A DNA stretch of 10,421 nucleotides from DAIRET01 sp036795455 (lineage in GTDB: Bacteria > Bacteroidota > Ignavibacteria > Ignavibacteriales > Ignavibacteriaceae): assembly GCA_036795455.1 (NCBI GenBank), contig DAIRET010000101.1, forward strand, positions 1 through 10,421, in the 5' to 3' direction. Position numbers and translations under genes: made by a program. Every line of letters begins with the position of its first letter. The stretch's first letter is position 1. Positions 6,590 through 10,421 of this stretch are shown here, piece by piece. Below the pieces are notes generated by a model. The model made no database searches. It saw nothing but the letters and a program-made list of their open reading frames with translations, and was not told where the DNA came from.

Positions 6590-8047
6590 ATGATTTGCAA
6601 TCACACAAGAGTAAGATTTGCTCCCAGCCCAACAGGCTATTTACATGTCGGCGGACTTAGAACGGCACTCTACAATTTTCTTTTTGCGAGAAAAACTGGA
6701 GGGAAATTCGTATTAAGAATCGAAGATACTGATAGAGCGCGTTTTGTTGAGGGTGCAGTCAAAAATTTGATCGAAACACTTAAATGGTGCGGGCTTAACT
6801 ACGATGAAGGACCCGGAATAGACGCTGAATATGGTCCTTACGTTCAATCGGAAAGATTGAGTATTTACAACGAACATGTTTCGAACCTTATTGCAGGTAA
6901 AAAGGCTTATTATTGTTTCTGTTCTCCCGAAAGATTAACTGCTTTAAGAGAGGAACAGCAAAAACAAAAAATACAGGCAAAGTATGACAAACACTGCTTA
7001 AACCTTTCTCCGAACGAAATTGAAACCAAGATTAAAAACGGTGAACCGCACGTCGTAAGACTAAATGTTGAACCTGACACAAAAGTATTAGTAGGAGATT
7101 TAATTAGGGGTACAGTAGAATTCGATACAAATACAGTAGATGACCAGATTTTGTTAAAAAGCGATGGTTACCCTACATATCACCTTGCAAATGTTGTAGA
7201 CGATCATTTAATGAAAATTACACATGTAATTAGAGGTGAAGAATGGCTTCCGTCAACTCCGAAACACGTCTTATTATATGAATATTTCAACTGGGAAAAA
7301 CCCCAGTTTGCGCATTTACCTTTGCTGCTTAACCCGGATAAATCGAAGCTAAGCAAAAGACAGGGCGATGTTGCAGTTGAAGATTATCGAGCTAAAGGTT
7401 ATTTAAAAGAAGCTCTCGTTAATTTTGTAGCTTTACTCGGTTGGAATGCAGGTGATGATAGAGAATTTTACCTGCTTGATGAATTAATTTCTGCTTTTGA
7501 AATAGAAAGAGTTAATAAGTCCGGTGCAGTTTTCAATATTGAAAAACTGAATTGGCTCAACTTTGAACATTTGCGGAATAAACCGGTTGATGAAGTAATT
7601 GAGATGCTAAAACCTGAACTTGAAAAAAACGGTTTTGATTCTCATTTATTCTCAAAGGAATATTTGCAGAAAGTCATTGAAGCTATGAAAGAAAGAGTTT
7701 CATTCGTAGCCGAGTTTGTATCCAAAAGCAGTTACTTTTTTAAAGCACCTACTGAATATGACGAAGCAATCATTAAAAAGAGATGGAAAGAAGACTCTCC
7801 CCTTCTCCTGTCAAAATTAAAAGAAAAAATCTCGGTGATGGACTGCAAAGAAAAACATGACTTTGAAACCGCACTTCATCAAGTTGCAGAAGAACAAGCA
7901 GTAGGCAATGGAAGGATAATCCATCCTTTACGGCTTGCAGTATCAGGTGTGGGCGAGGGACCGGGAGTATTTGATATAGTAGAGATTCTCGGTAAAGATG
8001 AAACTATATCAAGAATTGAATCGACAATTGAGAAAATTAAAATTTAA
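6590..8047 (+). CDS. gltX: Glutamyl-tRNA synthetase (GluRS)
   Basis: A 485-residue class I aminoacyl-tRNA synthetase that charges tRNAGlu with glutamate in the cytoplasm. The HIGH-type motif is in APSPTGYLHVGG (11-22), followed by the family's LRIEDTDRAR (42-51), the GEEWLPSTPKH region (216-226) and the KMSKS-type loop KLSKRQG (253-259). The alpha-helical anticodon-binding domain ends with HPLRLAVSG and GPGVFDIVEILGK, as in normal GluRS. The zinc-binding region has C109, C111 and C136 in the E. coli spacing C-x-C-x24-C-x-H, but the last position is Asn138 rather than His. Length is typical. The start, three residues before the conserved RVRFAPSPTG block, leaves little room for alternatives; only a weak GGGA precedes it. 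glnS follows after 11 nt, so the two are almost certainly co-transcribed. Confidence 0.98.
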   Translation: MICNHTRVRFAPSPTGYLHVGGLRTALYNFLFARKTGGKFVLRIEDTDRARFVEGAVKNLIETLKWCGLNYDEGPGIDAEYGPYVQSERLSIYNEHVSNLIAGKKAYYCFCSPERLTALREEQQKQKIQAKYDKHCLNLSPNEIETKIKNGEPHVVRLNVEPDTKVLVGDLIRGTVEFDTNTVDDQILLKSDGYPTYHLANVVDDHLMKITHVIRGEEWLPSTPKHVLLYEYFNWEKPQFAHLPLLLNPDKSKLSKRQGDVAVEDYRAKGYLKEALVNFVALLGWNAGDDREFYLLDELISAFEIERVNKSGAVFNIEKLNWLNFEHLRNKPVDEVIEMLKPELEKNGFDSHLFSKEYLQKVIEAMKERVSFVAEFVSKSSYFFKAPTEYDEAIIKKRWKEDSPLLLSKLKEKISVMDCKEKHDFETALHQVAEEQAVGNGRIIHPLRLAVSGVGEGPGVFDIVEILGKDETISRIESTIEKIKI

Positions 8048-8058
8048 GGTATTGGAAA

Positions 8059-9768
8059 ATGGAAGAAACCGGAAAGAATAATAATCTAAACGCATCAAAC
8101 GAAAAGCAATCAACTCCAACAAATTTTATCAGGGAGATGATTGATGAGGATTTAAGAAATGAGCGATTCGGAAACAGAGTACATACTCGTTTTCCCCCTG
8201 AACCAAACGGTTATCTCCATATCGGTCATGCTAAATCGATTTGTCTGAACTATGGAATTGCCCGCGATTATAAAGGTAAATTCAATTTACGTTTTGATGA
8301 TACGAACCCGAGTAAAGAAGAACAAGAATATGTTGACTCCATAATAGAAGATGTTAAATGGCTCGGTGCTGATTTTGAGGATAGACTGTTTTTCGCTTCC
8401 GACTACTTTGAACAAATGTACTTGTGGGCAATTGACCTTATTAAAAAAGGGAAAGCGTATGTTTGCGACTTGAGCGCTGAAGAAATCAGAAGCACAAGAG
8501 GAACACTAACAGAACCGGGAAAAGAAAGTCCTTTTAGAAATCGCTCTGTTGAAGAAAACCTAAACTTATTGGAAAGAATGCGGGCTGGTGAATTTGGCAA
8601 CGGTGAAAAGACACTGCGTGCAAAAATCGACATGGCTTCTCCGAATATGAATTTGCGTGACCCGATTATGTACAGAATAGTCCATGAAGAGCATCATCGG
8701 CAGGGCGCGGATTGGTGCATCTATCCTACTTACGATTGGGCTCACGGACTCGAAGATTCAATCGAAAATATAACACATTCGATATGTACTCTCGAATTTG
8801 AAAACCATAGACCTCTATATGATTGGTACTTAAAAGAACTCGGTATTTATCATCCTCAGCAAATCGAATTTGCAAGATTAAATTTGAGCTTTACCGTAAT
8901 GAGTAAAAGAAAACTGCTTGAACTTGTAGAAAAGAAACTTGTTGATGGTTGGGATGATCCGAGAATGCCTACTATTTCCGGATTAAGAAGAAGAGGTTAT
9001 ACTCCTCAAGCAGTAAGAAACTTCGCAGAAATTGTTGGCGTAGCAAAACGTGATGCTCTAACTGATATTGCTCTGCTTGAATTTGCAATCCGTGAAGATT
9101 TAAATAAACATGCCCGGCGTGTTATGGCAGTTCTGAACCCGCTGAAAGTAGTTTTAACAAATTATCCTGAAAATTCAGTTGAAGAATTAGATGCTGTAAA
9201 TAACCCGGAAGACCAGGCAATGGGAACAAGAAAAGTCCCCTTCTCAAAGGAGATTTTTATTGAGAAATCCGATTTTATGGAAGAACCCCCACCAAAATAT
9301 TTCAGGCTCCGTCCCGGTGGCGAAGTCAGATTACGCTATGCATACATAATTAAATGTGAAGAAGTTATTAAAGATGAAAATGGTGAGGTTACTGAACTTC
9401 ATTGTACATACGACCCGGACACAAAAAGCGGAAGCGGAACAAGTAATAAAAAAGTAAAAGGAACAATTCACTGGGTTTCCGCACAACACGCATTTGATAC
9501 TGAAGTGCGACTATATGAACGTTTATTCACAATTGAAGACCCGGCATCGGATAGTAATAAGAATTTCATAGAACTTATTAATCCGGCTTCACTTGAAATA
9601 ATTAGTAATGCAAAACTCGAATCTTTCTTAAAGGATGCTGTTCCCGGTATTAATTATCAATTTGAAAGGCAGGGTTATTTCTGTGTCGATTCAAAATATA
9701 CAAAACCGGGTAAACCGGTTTTTAATAGGACGGTAACACTTAAAGATAGTTGGAAGAAATCACAATAA
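8059..9768 (+). CDS. glnS: Glutaminyl-tRNA synthetase (GlnRS)
   Basis: A 569-residue class I synthetase that attaches glutamine directly to tRNAGln. The HIGH-type motif is PPEPNGYLHIGHAKS (46-60), and the KMSKS-type loop is TVMSKRKL (279-286). GlnRS-specific blocks are present: NLRFDDTNP (76-84), YPTYDWAHGLEDSIENITHS (222-241) and LEFENHRPLYDWY (245-257). The C-terminal part is the two-barrel anticodon-binding domain of GlnRS, unlike the helical one of GluRS. The full length is close to that of E. coli GlnRS (about 554). About 25 residues before the conserved NFIREMIDED are a Asn/Ser-rich tail, so translation might begin slightly later, but the 11-nt spacing from gltX favours this start. GlnRS is thought to have reached bacteria from eukaryotes; its presence means tRNAGln need not be made by transamidation here. 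Confidence 0.98.
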   Translation: MEETGKNNNLNASNEKQSTPTNFIREMIDEDLRNERFGNRVHTRFPPEPNGYLHIGHAKSICLNYGIARDYKGKFNLRFDDTNPSKEEQEYVDSIIEDVKWLGADFEDRLFFASDYFEQMYLWAIDLIKKGKAYVCDLSAEEIRSTRGTLTEPGKESPFRNRSVEENLNLLERMRAGEFGNGEKTLRAKIDMASPNMNLRDPIMYRIVHEEHHRQGADWCIYPTYDWAHGLEDSIENITHSICTLEFENHRPLYDWYLKELGIYHPQQIEFARLNLSFTVMSKRKLLELVEKKLVDGWDDPRMPTISGLRRRGYTPQAVRNFAEIVGVAKRDALTDIALLEFAIREDLNKHARRVMAVLNPLKVVLTNYPENSVEELDAVNNPEDQAMGTRKVPFSKEIFIEKSDFMEEPPPKYFRLRPGGEVRLRYAYIIKCEEVIKDENGEVTELHCTYDPDTKSGSGTSNKKVKGTIHWVSAQHAFDTEVRLYERLFTIEDPASDSNKNFIELINPASLEIISNAKLESFLKDAVPGINYQFERQGYFCVDSKYTKPGKPVFNRTVTLKDSWKKSQ

Positions 9769-9800
9769 ATGAATACCCGTATAATTAAGATAAAATGATT

Positions 9801-9808
9801 AGAGAGGT
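9801..9808 (+). promoter_or_regulatory. Shine-Dalgarno site of the carbonic anhydrase gene
   Basis: AGAGAGGT ends 4 nt before the ATG at 9813, a well-placed Shine-Dalgarno site that decides the start and keeps the signal peptide in frame. Confidence 0.65.
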
Positions 9809-9812
9809 TATA

Positions 9813-10421
9813 ATGAAAAAGTATCTTTTTTTAGTTCTGTTGTTTCTCCCGTTGAATTATTTAAATGCACAACATGAGCATTTAAGCATTACACCGGATG
9901 AGGCAAAGCAAAAATTAATAGATGGAAATCAAAGATTCATCACACAGGAACCAATAACCAAAGAGTATTACGTTGAATTGCAGGAAGCTGAAAAAGGACA
10001 GCATCCTTACGCTGTAGTTCTTACTTGCTCTGATTCAAGAGTACCGCCGGAAATAATTTTTGATGAATCAATTGGAAAAATTTTTGTAATAAGAGTTGCC
10101 GGAAATGTAATTGACCAAGTTACTCTTGGCAGCATCGAATACGCTGTTGAGCATTTGGGTTGCAGTTATGTTTTAATCTTAGGACATAATCATTGCGGAG
10201 CAGTTACTGCAACTGTAAAAGGAGGAGATAATACTCCAGCAGTTGAAGAGATTGCAAGATTGATTATGCCCGCGATCGAAAAGGCAAAAGAAGAGAATAA
10301 AACCGGTAATGATTTGATTGACCTTGCTATCATTGAAAATATTAATCTGCAAATTAAATATTCAATTGAGATGAGCGAACTCCTCTCCCATTTCGTAAAT
10401 GATGGAAAAATTAAAATAGCC
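9813..10421 (+). CDS. Exported beta-class carbonic anhydrase, C-terminus cut by window edge
   Basis: 203 codons are open from the ATG at 9813 to the right edge. Residues 1-19 form a signal peptide: MKKY, a Leu/Phe-rich core, then LNA before the predicted cut near residue 19-20. The mature part is a beta-carbonic anhydrase, which hydrates CO2 to bicarbonate at a zinc ion. Zinc ligands are visible as C72 and D74 in CSDSRVPPE, with R76 as the usual Asp partner, and H125 and C128 in LGHNHCGAV. Also typical are the ITPDEAKQKLIDGNQRF opening and the RVAGNV block. The remaining part of the C-terminal helix is off the window. It lies 44 nt after glnS with no terminator seen, so it may be read from the gltX-glnS transcript or its own promoter. 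The function is secure; export to the periplasm is a prediction from the signal peptide. Confidence 0.93.
   Translation, partial: MKKYLFLVLLFLPLNYLNAQHEHLSITPDEAKQKLIDGNQRFITQEPITKEYYVELQEAEKGQHPYAVVLTCSDSRVPPEIIFDESIGKIFVIRVAGNVIDQVTLGSIEYAVEHLGCSYVLILGHNHCGAVTATVKGGDNTPAVEEIARLIMPAIEKAKEENKTGNDLIDLAIIENINLQIKYSIEMSELLSHFVNDGKIKIA

Noticed and set aside
9769..9798. Nine-codon frame MNTRIIKIK starting directly after the glnS stop, which could be a leader peptide for the carbonic anhydrase gene
   Set aside because: It is very short, has no Shine-Dalgarno site and no attenuator-like hairpin after it; chance explains it.

Overview
The window is AT-rich and gene-dense, with genes on both strands diverging from one intergenic region at about 3828-4137. 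The proteins and the start sites suggest a member of the Bacteroidota/Ignavibacteriota/Chlorobiota (FCB) group. The reasons are A/T-rich leaders mostly without Shine-Dalgarno sites, a TTTG...AACTTTG promoter-like element, a GlnRS beside a GluRS, and a pilin-like anchored protein of a type common in that group. This placement comes from style and remembered family resemblance, not from a marker-gene tree.

Leftward (minus strand) from about 3.8 kb there is a tight cluster: hrcA (heat-shock repressor), grpE (DnaK nucleotide exchange factor), dnaJ (DnaK co-chaperone), a membrane-anchored ComEA-like helix-hairpin-helix protein, and a single-pass membrane protein that runs off the left edge. Gaps of 5-34 nt suggest one transcript. 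dnaK is not in the cluster, and I find no consensus CIRCE operator upstream of hrcA; other inverted repeats lie there instead.

Rightward (plus strand) the first gene encodes a 784-residue soluble protein built like a hybrid sensor kinase: a GAF-like N-terminus, a HisKA/HATPase-like core and three receiver domains. The kinase core looks dead. The phospho-acceptor His is Asn, the N-box Asn is Phe, and the G1 box has lost its Asp and glycines. The receivers keep their phospho-acceptor Asp residues. This is the most unusual object in the window: a probable pseudokinase with three receivers and no recognisable output domain. A hairpin follows it.

Next come gltX (glutamyl-tRNA synthetase) and glnS (glutaminyl-tRNA synthetase), 11 nt apart, which together charge tRNAGlu and tRNAGln directly. 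The last gene, cut by the right edge, is a beta-class carbonic anhydrase with an N-terminal signal peptide, so probably exported. No RNA genes, insertion sequences, CRISPR arrays or prophage genes were seen. Apart from the degenerate kinase and the regulatory region, most of the window is ordinary housekeeping DNA.
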